A stretch of 64,000 nucleotides of DNA, taken from contig NW_026516233.1 in NCBI RefSeq assembly GCF_025602895.1, positions 434,001 through 498,000 of the forward strand, given 5' to 3'. Of the stretch, positions 1 to 10,949 are shown piece by piece. Position numbers and translations under genes: made by a program. The stretch comes from Polychytrium aggregatum (lineage: Eukaryota; Chytridiomycota; Chytridiomycetes; Polychytriales). The notes under the pieces are model-generated. The model saw only the letters and a program-made list of their open reading frames with translations. It had not been told where the DNA came from and did no database searches. Numbering within the stretch: the first letter of the stretch is position 1; the number at the start of each line of letters is the position of its first letter.

Positions 1-61
1 GCGCACTCCAGAACGGGGGACATAGCGTGTGTGTCGGTATCGCTGTCGACGGCGGGCTTAC

Positions 62-3000
62 CGGCAACCTCGGTCGGACGAACTGTGGGTGAGATTGAGC
101 GGATGAAAGCGCCAACGAGTGAGCGAGTGAATGGGGCCGTCGGGTGGGAGAGATCGTCGGGTGGGAGAGGCCGTCGGGTAAGTAGAAGGAAAGATATCAG
201 CCCCGTGTTCTGTAGAGTGGATATCATGAACCTGCATCGCACCGATTCGCAAATGCGACAGCCGGATTTGGATGGACGGCAGCCCAAACGACCGCAACTC
301 ACCTTCGTTCGAAATGTCCGCGCATTTGATAATCATTTGAACGAGCTGAGAGATTCACCCAGCCAGATATGAGTTCGTGGCAACGAAACCTCGGATTCGT
401 GCTCTGCCCAGCATTGGTCCTGACAGCGATCGTAGCCCCGGACGCTTTATCGCAATGTGAGCGTGCTCTCCCACGCATAGCTGAACATTCTCACAGCGGT
501 GAGAGCGATCGCCAGCCTTGTATCCTCGACATCCATCACACCCCTTCTTCCCTTCTCTCCCCTCCTCTCTCATTACCAGGTTTCGCTGGTCCTGATCTTC
601 GATGTTGAAGTTGTCCACGTGCTTCTTGAAGGCCGTCATGATCTCGCCATGCTTGGCCATGTCCGTGGCCAGGATGCATCGGATGGTGCCCTTGCGGATC
701 TCGCGGAAGACTGCGTCGGGCACGTTGCTGAGGATGTTGGTCTCGGGGGCTCGCAGGAGCGTGAACAGCACGGCTGGATTGCGCATGGGTGTATGAGTGC
801 ATGTGCGAGGTGAGAGGAGATGAAAAGAGGCAGTTGATCAAAGCCAATCAATGATCAAACAGATGGGTGAATGAACAAACGAGCTCGCTCGCTCGATAAA
901 GGTGTCATGTTCATGTATGTTTAGCCAGCTCGCGTTGTAATCCATTTCCAGCCCAGGCTGAGAATATTGCTCCTCACCCTGAGCCACGGCATCGAGTTAC
1001 AATCCACCGTGTCGTGAGCCGTCGGGGAGCGGAGAGGGGGTCACTTACCCGCATGATGGTTCTCGAGCGGCGAGGTGTCGTTGTAGATGATGGCGAGGTC
1101 GGTTTTCGCTGGTGTGGTCAATGCGCACAAGTGTGCGTGAAACAAAGGCGGTCAGTGCTCAAACCGTGGCCACGGACACCGAGAAGCCTCTTCGTGCTGC
1201 TTGTTCCTACCATTGATTTGGTATGCATTGTTGTAGCCTGGGAGGAGGTGTGGAATGCGAGGTTCAGCATGGCAGTACAGAGTGTCAGCGACGATGGCTT
1301 TGATGTTTCTCGTTTGGTCGACCTGGCCGGCCGGCTCCGAAGTAACCCTTCCCAGTCTCAAAGCGGATGCATTCGCCACCGGCAGCGCAACACATCCCGG
1401 TGTGGTGTTGCATTTTGGTTGCCGAGCGTGGTATCCCCCTCAAGGCATCAAGAACTGTTCGCGCAATCCTTGGTGTGCACACATCGTCCTCCGTAGGCTG
1501 ATTGCGACGCAATGGACATATTACCTGGGTGGTCCAAGTCTAGAGAGCCAGTGGTCGCCATTCACCCCGCCGACACGGAAGAGTCCCACATTTTGCCCGC
1601 CGACACCATCGAAGCAGACAGGCGGATGGCATTCGGCGTCAGTCAAATCGGATCCATATCTACGTGCATTTGAGTAACTGGATTGGAGAGCACAGGGTGA
1701 CGGTCCGGTGCAACTGCAAGGGCCTCACCGTGGCCGATGCAGGAGATCAGGAGCACTAGCTTGTCGATAGGCTTGAGCTTGTGGACAATCTCTGTTGTAT
1801 GAATGATGCCGTACATCTTTGGGCGGGATGGGATAGGATCGAATGTGAGTCGCGGCGTTCGTCAGTTAAGCGTGGAGCGGATATGGATCCAGCGAGGGAT
1901 CAAAATGTGCCATCGGAGCTGTGGGATGGCACTGCGCGGGGGTGCATATATGTAATCGGGAGCAGATCGGGGGACGTGCTGCAGGGGCTGCCGCATCGCA
2001 GGCAACACTCACCATCTGAGTCACACAAAAGCAGTGTTTGAAGTTGTGGAAGGGCTAGAGACAAGATTGTTTGGTGAGCAAGACGCCAGTGAGCAAAACG
2101 CCAGTGAGCGAGGTGGGCGTTGCATGGTCAGAATCGGCGGCTGCTTCACCGACTCGGCACAGACTCGGCGAGGACATTGGTCCTGACCACGTAATGATTC
2201 GGCGAGAATTCTCTCGCAAACTGGAGCAGGAATACTTACATTGGCGTTGTAGTTGTCCTTGATGCCCCTCAGGAAACGCTTCAAGGTCGCGACATCGATC
2301 TTGAACTCCTCGATCAATCCCATGTCGTCAAACATGAGCTCCAGCAGAGCCAGAGCTTCGTTCTCCTCCCATTGCCAGTTGTCGAAGCTGCACTGCTTGA
2401 GGTACTCCTTGGTCTCCTCGGTGAAGACGTATTTGGCTCGGTCGGCGTATCGCGGGTCGATGTTGGGTGCCCGTCGAACCATGGCGTTGGGGCCCTTATG
2501 AGGGTGGGCAAGCTTGGCAACTTGGCTGACGCTCTGGCGGACGATGGGTGCGAATGGCGGATGCGAATGGCGGATGCGAATGGGTTACTCTGGGTTCGAT
2601 GAGCAAACTCTGAACACTGACTGCGATCGAGATGCGATAGGGCGGTGCAAGATGCAGCAAGAAAGACGGATGGCCTTACATCGATCTGGCCCTTGAGCTT
2701 CGCGACCGTATTGACGAGCTCGTCGGGATTGACGGAATCCTCCGCGCCCGACTTTAGCTTCTCTGAGTGTCCAGCGAATAGGCAAGTCGATGGAAAAATA
2801 AAAAAGGGGTCAGCCAGCCTCGTGGACGGTGTGCCGGTCGAGATAGTTCGTTTGGGCGAATGCTGGACGCGGCAACACCCTCCACGACGCCATCGACGGG
2901 CAGCGACACTCACCGGAGACGACTTGCAGGGTGTATCGTGTGTGTGGGGTGTTTGAGGTGAGTTTGGGACCGATGGAGACGAGACATCCGTTTTGCTGCG

Positions 3001-3166
3001 TCAGCTTCAGCACGACGTCCTTGGTGAGGGTCGACGGAACGTCGGCGGCGGTCAGCAGCACCGACTTGATTTCTTCCGTGGTGGACGCTTTCGGCCACTC
3101 GACGGTTTCGTCCCGGTTGTGGACTCGAAGATAAAGCCGCACGATATCGGAGCTGGCTGTCGCCAT
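62..3166 (-). CDS. PDE9-like 3',5'-cyclic nucleotide phosphodiesterase (3' end off window)
   Basis: Hydrolyses cGMP and/or cAMP to the 5'-monophosphate in the cytoplasm. Eleven phase-consistent exons are visible: 2914-3166, 2680-2762, 2240-2512, 2013-2054, 1729-1816, 1525-1539, 1211-1237, 1049-1108, 577-773, 303-345 and 62-82, all flanked by GT..AG. They give 367 codons before the left edge. Residues 1-84 and the short linker match the poorly conserved N-terminus of the PDE9 group. The catalytic domain starts near residue 140 (FDNWQWEENEAL). Class I PDE metal-site motifs are present: NFKHCFCVTQ (H210), GHDLDHPGYNN (H246, D247), YNDTSPLENHH, ILATDMAKH and IIKCADISNEVRP. The expected EPW segment and C-terminus lie beyond position 1. 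Exons of 15, 21 and 27 nt are unusually short. PDE9 rather than PDE1/4 is inferred from motif wording and N-terminal layout. Confidence 0.9.
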
Positions 3167-4183
3167 GGCAGTCAGGATGCAGGCGGTGGCTAGTGGTGGT
3201 GGTGTGCTGTGAGGGTGGTCGGTTAGCAGGGCGGGAAGGGACGGGAGCCGTGAGAAACGAAATCAAAGTCACTCGAGGAACTTGTGGCGGAATCCGGCTC
3301 ACTGGCAGAGCTGTCTCGCGGCGCCTGTGAGAGGCAAGCGCTACCGGGGAAACGAACCAAGTGGATGGGAAGACGAAAGGTGGCAGTAGGCACCCGAGAT
3401 GGCAGTAAATGAGGGGAGCCTTGTAGGTGATGGAGAGGGAGAGGGCGGATACTCTGGAGACTCAGCCGAGACGACGTACACGTCAAAGACAGATACGGTC
3501 GAAAGGGGATGCCCACGGCCAAGGCGCTTGCAGCAACAGCGTCGGCGAAGGCAGCGGCGACGGCGACAGCAAAGGCACTGGGCAGGGGGAGAATAGCGCA
3601 GTATTGGAGTTGACGCAATGGGGGTGCGGCCAGCGGGTGATGCAAGATTGGACGAAACAGGAGGATCGGGCGGGCGATGCACAACCTGATTCCACAGACC
3701 GGCGCTGGAGGAACAATGCCGAACTGGGCGGGGATGGGTTGGGATGGACTGTGTGGGAAGATGTGGGGAATACCAGAATGTGTGGGAGTATCACAATGTG
3801 CGGTGGAGGTGGCAAAGAATAGCGTATGAGGAAGCAGAGCCGAATGTCGCATCCGCTTCCCGAGCGATATCTAGAACGTCTCTCGACAGCCGGAGGGGCC
3901 GATTCGGGAGCCAGAGACGATGGTCTTGCAACTGCGCTGCAGTTCAATAAAATGCGCCGATGTGGATCACACGAGAAGCAACCTTGGCCATGCCGGATGC
4001 CCAGCGCCGGGACATTCGATGCACATGGGGCCTGGCTTGGCGGGGTGTGCAACGCAGCACGGCCCTGGAGGGACTTGTCCAGACGGAGGTGGCGAGCATG
4101 TGAACGCACAAGGGGGAGGAGCGCAGCCGAGTGCGAGGAGCCCGCTGGCATTCCTTGGCGGCGACGATATGCGATGCAGATGG

Positions 4184-4277
4184 GATGCGATGTGAGATAT
4201 GATGTGATGTGAGATGTGATGTGAGATGTGATGTGATGTGAGATGTGATGTGATGTGAGATGTGATGTGAGATATCG
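4184..4277. repeat. Tandem microsatellite, GATGTGATGTGA-type unit
   Basis: Direct reading shows alternating gatgtgatgtgagat blocks with slightly varying spacing. It explains the Ser/His-rich false frames on the minus strand here. Confidence 0.9.
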
Positions 4278-4297
4278 CATCGATGGATGGAGCGATG

Positions 4298-4386
4298 AAC
4301 AGCAACTCATTAACAACTACTCATTAACAGCAACTCGTTAACAGCAACTCGTTAACAGCAACTCGTTAACAGCAACTCGTTAACAA
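4298..4386. repeat. 14-bp tandem repeat (cagcaactcgttaa)
   Basis: Five to six consecutive copies of a 14-bp unit. The leftmost copies are degenerate (actcat instead of actcgt) and the right ones are near perfect. It lies about 370 bp upstream of the RAB5 start codon. Confidence 0.9.
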
Positions 4387-4751
4387 GCAAGTGGCGGATA
4401 CCCCCACCCTTGATGCCGATCTGGACACTCCCCAGCGCTGCGAGCAAAACACACCGGATGCCAACTGTTGATGCATCGCTGTCTTGTGGTATCCGCTCGT
4501 CGTTGCATGGCCATTGCCGGACACCGCCAATGCCGTGCGCTCTCGCTGTGCGCTCTCGCCCCGCTCTCGCCCCGCTCTCGCCTGCCCTCGCCGCGCTCTC
4601 GCTCGCCGAGGCTCTTCTTCTGCCCCGCCGCTCGGCCGCCCCCCGGCCTTCTTCGTCGTCTTCATCTCGGCTGCGGGTCTGCTTTCCATCGCTCGTCTCG
4701 GCCTCCAGCAACGTCCTCTGCTCCATCTCGATATCGCCACCACTCCCAGCC

Positions 4752-6399
4752 ATGTCCACAGCCGCCGCACCAGCCGCCGCCGCCGCCGCCGCTACCGGCG
4801 CCCCCGCAAAGCCCATCCAGGTCAAGCTCGTCCTGCTCGGCGAGGCCGCCGTCGGCAAGTCGTCGTTGGTCCTGCGATTCGTCAACAACGAGTTCCAGGA
4901 AAACAAGGAGCCCACCATCGGCGCCGCCTTCCTGACTCAGAAATGCAAGCTCGACGACAAGATCATCAAGTTTGAGATCTGGGACACTGCCGGCCAGGAG
5001 CGCTTCCACTCGCTCGCGCCCATGTACTATCGCAACGCTCAGGCCGCCATCGTCGTCTATGATATCACCAAAGCCGTAAGTGTTTGCTCCTGCCTGGAGC
5101 CCCGGCCGCGCATTCGGACAGCGAGCCTGCGGCCTGCCTTGTCCTCCCTCCCTCCCTACCCATGGACTTGGCTTTCCTGGCCGAGCATCATCTCTCCTCT
5201 TCCAGGGGACTCGTTGTTGTGTCGATGGCGCCTCGTATTGCACCGCCGGGTGATTCAACGACTGTCAAGCCCGCCACAGGCTGATCAGTCTGCGCACCGA
5301 ATCGCCGGCCGTTGGAGTGCCCCCGTCGTTTCTGCCTTTGCTATGCTTCTGTCCCTCTTCTGGAGCGTCGAGCAACAGCGCCCCGAGCAATGCTGGCTGT
5401 GGCTATGGATTTCGGCGACCACCACGAAGCGGCACCAGCTACTACTCTCCACTTGTGGACAGCAGCGGGCGGCAACGGCGACGACGACGGCAGTAGCGGC
5501 GGTATCGGATTGCAGCACCGCACCGTGCCTGGCTTGTTGTGGCTGGCCTGATTTCCGCTGCTGTGGCGTCTCCTCCCCTGGATGGTGACGAAGGGCCCAA
5601 AGGGACGCCGGCCTGTCTGCCCTTGGATTGGTGCATGCCAATGCCTACGCAGACACAGTCGCCCTACTGGCTGTCGTCGTTGACCATGTCGTCTGCTGTC
5701 TCGCCAGCTGTCGGCATCGGGTCGCTGTTTGCCCAAATGACTGGCATTCTTGCCAGCCTCATTCCTTCGTCCGGCCACATCCCATGCTTCTCCCCGAATG
5801 ACTTGCAGCGTCGCTCCGGCTGACACGGCTTTGCCCTCCGTCTCCACCCTTCCCCCATCCTTCCATCTACCGCTCGTCCACCCTCTCCAGGCATCGCTCG
5901 AAAAGGCAAAGTCATGGGTGAAGGAGCTCCAGCGCCAGGCCAACCCCAACATTGTGATCGCCCTGGTCGGCAACAAGCTCGACCTGGAAGCCAGCCGCAC
6001 CGTCAGCTTCGAGGAGGCCCAAGCCTACGCCGAAGAGTCCGGCCTGCTCTTTGCCGAAGCCAGTGCCAAATCGGGAGACAAGGTCGTCGAAGTCTTCACT
6101 AACATCGGTACGTCGCCTCTCCTGCCCATCTTTCCTACATCTCGCGTCGAAAACCGTGATTGCGACCGCCATGGCACCGATCCCGCTGAACTAATGTGTC
6201 GTCTTCTTACTTGAACGCTTCTGCAACGGTGTCTTTTCCAGCCAAGCAAATCCCTCTCGACCATCTGCTGGCTTCCCGCTCTCGCCCGGGCGGTGCAAGC
6301 TCTGGTGCTCCTGCTGGCGGTAGTGCAAGCGCCTCTGCCGACGGCCGGGTCAATCTCACAAATCCCACCACTCCGCCGGCTGCCGGCTGCAGCTGCTAA
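4752..6399 (+). CDS. RAB5: Rab5-family small GTPase (Ypt5/Vps21-like)
   Basis: Early-endosome GTPase that recruits tethers and the PI3-kinase complex. Join 4752-5075, 5891-6107, 6242-6399, giving 232 aa. Introns are 815 and 134 nt with GT..AG ends, phases 0 and 1. An Ala-rich N-terminus precedes the G domain: G1 GEAAVGKS (30-37), the effector-loop threonine in PTIGAAFLT (about 55), G3 WDTAGQE (77-83), G4 NKLD (136-139) and G5 EASAK (164-168). The AAF effector and YYRNAQAA wording are typical of Rab5 rather than Rab7/11. The tail is Ser/Gly/Ala-rich and ends CSC, a CXC site for double geranylgeranylation. An upstream ATG at 4410 is in frame but would add a Pro/Ser/Arg-rich stretch with no Rab counterpart, so 4752 is preferred. 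The 815-nt first intron is long for this window. Confidence 0.96.
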
Positions 6400-7906
6400 A
6401 GAGCCACACGCAATCATTTTTGTTCCCGCTTTCACCTTCCACCACCCCTTTCCAGCCTCCCTTGTTTGGTCGTAATATATCATAACTGCCAATTGACGAC
6501 TTGCCGAACAGCGAGACCGGCTGCTCGAGTAACCGACTTTGCCTTCGACTTTGAAGCTGCTTCGATGGCGCCTGCTGCTCCATGACTCCTAGTCATCTTG
6601 CTGCTCAGGCTTTGTCGCTTGGGCCGTCTCCTCAGGGAGAGCCTCAGGTCATGCCCCCACACATCCTGCATATCCAATCAGGCCCTGCGGCGTCGCCCGA
6701 ATCAAGTCGGCCCCGCGGCCACGATGTTGCGGCCAGGCCACCAATCACTCCATAAGTGAGCAGTGTGGCTGTCCTGTCCACTGATCCGAGTGGCTGCAGC
6801 ACCCAGCCGGTCTTGCCTCCTGCATCAGTATCGGTCGCACGGCCAGCAGCATCGGCAGTATCAGCAGCATCAGCAGTATCAGCAATGTCAGCGATAGCAG
6901 AACTATCAGCAGTATCAGTACTATCAATGGCGTATATACTGCCAATTCCCACCCAACAAACATGCAGACTTGACCGCCCTCCCTCGCCCCCAACCCGACA
7001 CTTCGTCCTCGTTGGCTTCGCTTTTGCCCCCGTGCCGCCGACCTCTTCTTCACCAGGTGTGCTCTTGCGCCCCTTCGCCTCTCGCTCCTTTCACCGTCTC
7101 CAAACGGACTGTTCCCACGCCGATACTCTCCCGCCTCTCCCGCCTCTCACAGCCGGGTCGCTCCACATCCTCCTCCACCACTGTGAGTATACGCTTCCGT
7201 CACCAGCACATCCGGCCTCTCAAACTTGCCTGTGCTTTCTTTCTTGCCCTCGCGTCAACATTGAATATTTCTCCGAAGCCCGGCCGAAACAATACCACGA
7301 TAGCCGCCCCTCCCCTCTGCTCCTGCTTGCTGCCCATCGCCTCCACCCTGCCCTCCCACGATCCATCAACAAGACGCGTTGCCCGTTGCTTCGATAGAGC
7401 CGCCAGGGGTTGTTTACGAGAGGAAGGAGGATCGCCGTCTTCTTTCGAGCATCGTCCATCACTTTCTCATTGCTGGCCTTGCCCCGACCACCAACAACCA
7501 AAGCTCTCTCTGCCCAACTGTTGCCCAAATAGCGGCATCGTCGCTCCACACGTCCCCACAGCCACAAACACCCGCAACTCTGTCTGTCTCTCCATCTGTC
7601 TGTCTGCCTGCCGGGCTTGGTTCCTTTGGCTTGCCTCTGTTCGCCACCACTGCCCGCTTTCTTCTCGTTGCCATATATTTGCTGGTTTCACTCGATTGGC
7701 TTCTCCCTCGTCACCCTCGCCTTTCCGCACCCAGTAGCCGCATCGGTAGCGTCGTCGTAGTTCTTGATCTGTGTGATGATCCTTGGACGGCATTTCGACA
7801 AGTACTCATCTCGCTGCTTCCTCCCTTACTCCTCCTCCGCTGGACTCTTCCTTTCGCTCGTTTGCAGACTTTACTCATCTTCACTCGACCATCCAACAAC
7901 GAACAA
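6400..7906. other. Intergenic region upstream of PACRG
   Basis: No supported gene. Reading frames are Ser/Pro/Cys-rich and lack domains. A degenerate CAG/TATCAG repeat lies at 6846-6926. Pyrimidine-rich DNA over 7000-7900 is compatible with the promoter and 5' UTR of PACRG, whose first coding exon starts at 7907. Confidence 0.45.
6846..6926. repeat. Imperfect tandem repeat (atcagcagt / atcagtact)
   Basis: Roughly nine-base units built on TATCAGCAG repeat with substitutions across about 80 bp, between RAB5 and PACRG. Confidence 0.75.
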
Positions 7907-10106
7907 ATGGAAGGGTAAGTCGGACTCTCGACAAACGGGTTCAATTGCCTGTTCGATCCATCAGTTGGTCCTCGATCGAGCATATCAACCGATCTAACTG
8001 CTTGATCATCGGTCACCGCCTTGACTCTTGTTTGTTCCTAAATGACACTTTCTTTCTGTTTCCATCCGCTTCGTACCGACTCGCGCTCGACTCTCTCTCG
8101 CTCTCTCGCTCGCTCTTGGATTGCCAACGATTATAAGATTGAGCGGCGCCGGAGGTTACTTTGCTCCGCCTGGATCGTCTCCGCCAAAGGCGGGCGCCTT
8201 TGCACCTCGGAAAACTGCCAGTCGAGCCGAGCCGTCGAGTATGTCGCTCTCCTTGCTTGCTTCGTCTCCCTGTCCGCTTTTCCATCCAAACAGTCTGCCG
8301 TGCTCCGTTGTGCACCGGATCAATCCCCCCCTCCCAAGTCAGACTGCGGCGTTACCAGAATCTACGAATCGCACCAAAGCTTGACGATGGAGGCAATGAC
8401 ATCGGCGCCTGGAACGATTGGCATTGAAGTGGCGCATCTCAGATGATACTGCAGGGCTATAGCTCGCGGAGACTATCTATCTGCCACTCCTTTATGATCA
8501 CCTCTGTCCTCGTTTTTTCTTCGTCTACCGACCGGGCATCCGCCGATTCCTTCACTGTAGAAGACAGATGGCTGGTTGGGTCTGGGGATGGGCGAATACT
8601 GATCCTGTTCGTCGATTGTTTATGTGGGCTGTGATGGTCGTGACATCTACTCCAATGACATCTACCCCAATGACATCTACTCCTGTAACCTCTACTCCAA
8701 TGACATCTACTCCTGTAACCTCTACTCCAATGACATTTACTTCCTTGACATCCACACCGTGGCTTCGTTTTGACTGCAATCGTGGTCGCTGCAACGATTG
8801 CTACTATTTTCTCCGACTTTCTGGCCATGTGGGAACCGCATCGTTGCATCTGAAACGGCATCTGGAACGGCATCAAACTGGACCCATGGCTCGACTCTCT
8901 ACCCCCGCCAACCATATCCACTTCTATTCCATCGATACTCTCTGTTCGACCACAATGCGCTCCCTTTGTGGCGTTTGCTGACTTCAGAGGAAATCTCGTC
9001 TTCAGGCTTCCGAAAGCTCTATGATCGCGGCGACTTTCCGATAAGCGTGAATCACGACGCCAAGGGCAACAAGATCAACTGGAAGGTTAGCACAGCCGGC
9101 ATTTATCGACGCAGTCGACCCAATTCATCATCTTCGTGTGTGTGTGCCCGTGCTTGGAGCATCAAACTAAAATATGGCTGCGGGCACGGTGCCCGCTGGT
9201 TTCTGCAGGTTGACATCGAGAAGCTCGACTACCACCACTACCTCCCGCTGTTCTTCTCGGGCTTGTGTGAGACGGAGGAGCCCTATGCCTTCTTGGCACG
9301 CCAGGGCATCCACGACCTTCTGGACAAGGGCGGCAACAAGATCCTGCCGGTTGTGCCGCAACTCATCATTCCGATCAAGAGTACGTCTCGTTTTCTCGTG
9401 TGTGTCAGGTTCATCGATTGGGGGATATTGGGCTGGCGTCGAGGTTGGTCGACTAGCCGCAGGAATAGAGCGCCCCGTGGTTGGTGGATCTGCTGGGGAG
9501 ACGGATCTCTTTCACCTCTCATCGCACTTGCCGCGCCTGGCTATTGGACACCGCATGCCCTTGCCCATGGTCGCGATGACCAGGTTTTGGCCTCTCGCCC
9601 GCGCTGCTTGGATCGCCGGTTGTGCTCGGACTCATCCCGATCGTCTCTCCATTCAGAGGCCCTCAACACCCGGAACATCCAAGTGATCACCACCACCCTG
9701 AAGGTGTTGCAGCACCTTGTCGAGTCGGCCGACATGGTTGGCGAGGCACTGGTGCCGTACTATCGGCAGATTCTGCCAATCTTCAACCTGTTCAAGAACA
9801 AGAATGGTGAGTCCGGTGGCTCTGCGGGCACTCAATCTCCCTGAGGGACTGACTCTGTTTCGTGTGGGACTGACTCTGTTTCGTGAGGGACTGACTCTGT
9901 TTCGTGTGGGACTGCCATTCTTGCCACCCGCTCCTTTGTCAGTCAATATCGGCGATGGCATTTACTACTCGCAGCAGAAGCGAGAGAACATTGGCGACCT
10001 CATCCAAGAGACCCTGGAAAAGTTCGAGTTGACCGGAGGCGAGGACGCCTTCATCAACATCAAGTACATGGTTCCGACCTACGAGTCTGTGTTGTCGAGA
10101 GTGTGA
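7907..10106 (+). CDS. PACRG: PACRG (Parkin co-regulated gene) homologue, axonemal inner-junction protein
   Basis: PACRG forms the inner junction between A- and B-tubules of ciliary doublet microtubules with FAP20. Join 7907-7914, 8138-8238, 9006-9085, 9209-9380, 9657-9806, 9943-10106; all phases close and give 224 aa. The conserved order is visible: SPPKAGAF then an [12 protein letters not shown] block, [96 protein letters not shown] and [14 protein letters not shown]. The helical repeat domain fills most of the protein. The 8-nt first coding exon (Met-Glu plus two bases) is inferred from ATG next to a GTAAGT donor and correct phase; an alternative start cannot be excluded. Only flagellated fungi are expected to keep this gene. 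Confidence 0.95.
8640..8757. repeat. 15-bp tandem repeat in PACRG intron 2
   Basis: About eight copies of a unit close to gacatctactccaat, some altered to gtaacctctactcca, inside the 767-nt second intron. Confidence 0.9.
9845..9914. repeat. 21-bp tandem repeat in PACRG intron 5
   Basis: Three to four copies of gggactgactctgtttcgtg with a variable last base, within the 136-nt fifth intron. Confidence 0.9.
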
Positions 10107-10949
10107 AGCGGATCTCGCCAGGGAGAGAGGGAGAGGTGTTTTATCCATCGTCGATTGCTTGCACCGCCCGTTCTCTCTCATGAAACCCATGCTTCCTTGG
10201 TCATCCGCTCCCCACTTCCCACTCCCATCATTTTCTCTTCATCTCTCGACTATCACGACTGCTCTTTGTTTTCCTTCCCCTTACTTCACCATCGCCATCC
10301 TTTCGACACCGTTCACAGTCATGTCACTTTCGTATACCAAACATCCCTTCTCCCGTCGCTGTTCCGCCGCGTCTCTCTTGTGCTGAGTCGCCTCCGCTGC
10401 CGGTCGAGATCCGCACACACTGGAGACAGCTTCAAAACCAATATAAGCAGAGCCACACCCATCGATCCAAATGGTCTCGTCGTCATCATTCCGACGATGG
10501 ATCGAGCTAGCGGACACCGCTCCAAAGCTTCCCAATCTCGCGCTGTCGCCCAGGTACTTTGGCGCCTGCTCGGGTTCGTCCTGGGGCAATTGGCTCGGTC
10601 GTGTGCAGGCCGGGATTGATCCTATTCGGTACTCAACGAGGTCAACTGCGTCTCCTCAGCAACTTTATTCCATCGACACTCACAGCTGCGATGCGAGCGC
10701 AGGAACGAGCACACACATACACACATGCGGATAAAAGTGACCACCAGGAAACAGAAACCACCAAGAGAGAGGGGTCAGCAAGTAGGAAGCCTGTCGCTCG
10801 GTGCAAAACGTGCACGTTCGTGTTCGGCCACAGCGGCTGCCGGGGTGAAGCCTCCCGAAAGGCAGTAGCCAGAAGGCACTGCGTCGATTGTGGCTGCCCA
10901 GCAGTGCTTCGCTGTACAGGCATGGTTCATTGCCCGCCAGCACGCTTCG
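10107..10949. other. Convergent intergenic region PACRG / NOT3
   Basis: PACRG (plus) and NOT3 (minus) converge here, so it holds two 3' ends. No domain-bearing frame was seen; nothing else stands out. Confidence 0.45.

Larger units (their letters stand above)
3167..4751. other. Divergent intergenic region between PDE9-like gene and RAB5
   Basis: It separates two divergently transcribed genes and should hold both promoters. No reading frame here shows a recognisable domain; the long frames on both strands are biased by low-complexity Ser/Pro/His codons. Two tandem arrays lie at about 4184-4277 and 4298-4386. A pyrimidine-rich stretch at 4540-4640 just upstream of RAB5 is likely 5' UTR or core promoter. 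Confidence 0.5.

Noticed and set aside
3483-4316. 277-codon minus-strand frame in the PDE9/RAB5 spacer
   Set aside because: Largely translation of the GATGTGATGTGA microsatellite and pyrimidine-rich DNA.
4184-4386. Possible CRISPR-like or satellite array
   Set aside because: Units are contiguous 12-15 bp repeats without spacers; simple tandem repeats in a eukaryote.
4410-4751. In-frame N-terminal extension of RAB5 from an upstream ATG
   Set aside because: Adds a Pro/Ser/Arg-rich stretch absent from Rab5 proteins; the ATG at 4752 starts directly before the G domain and lies in a better context.
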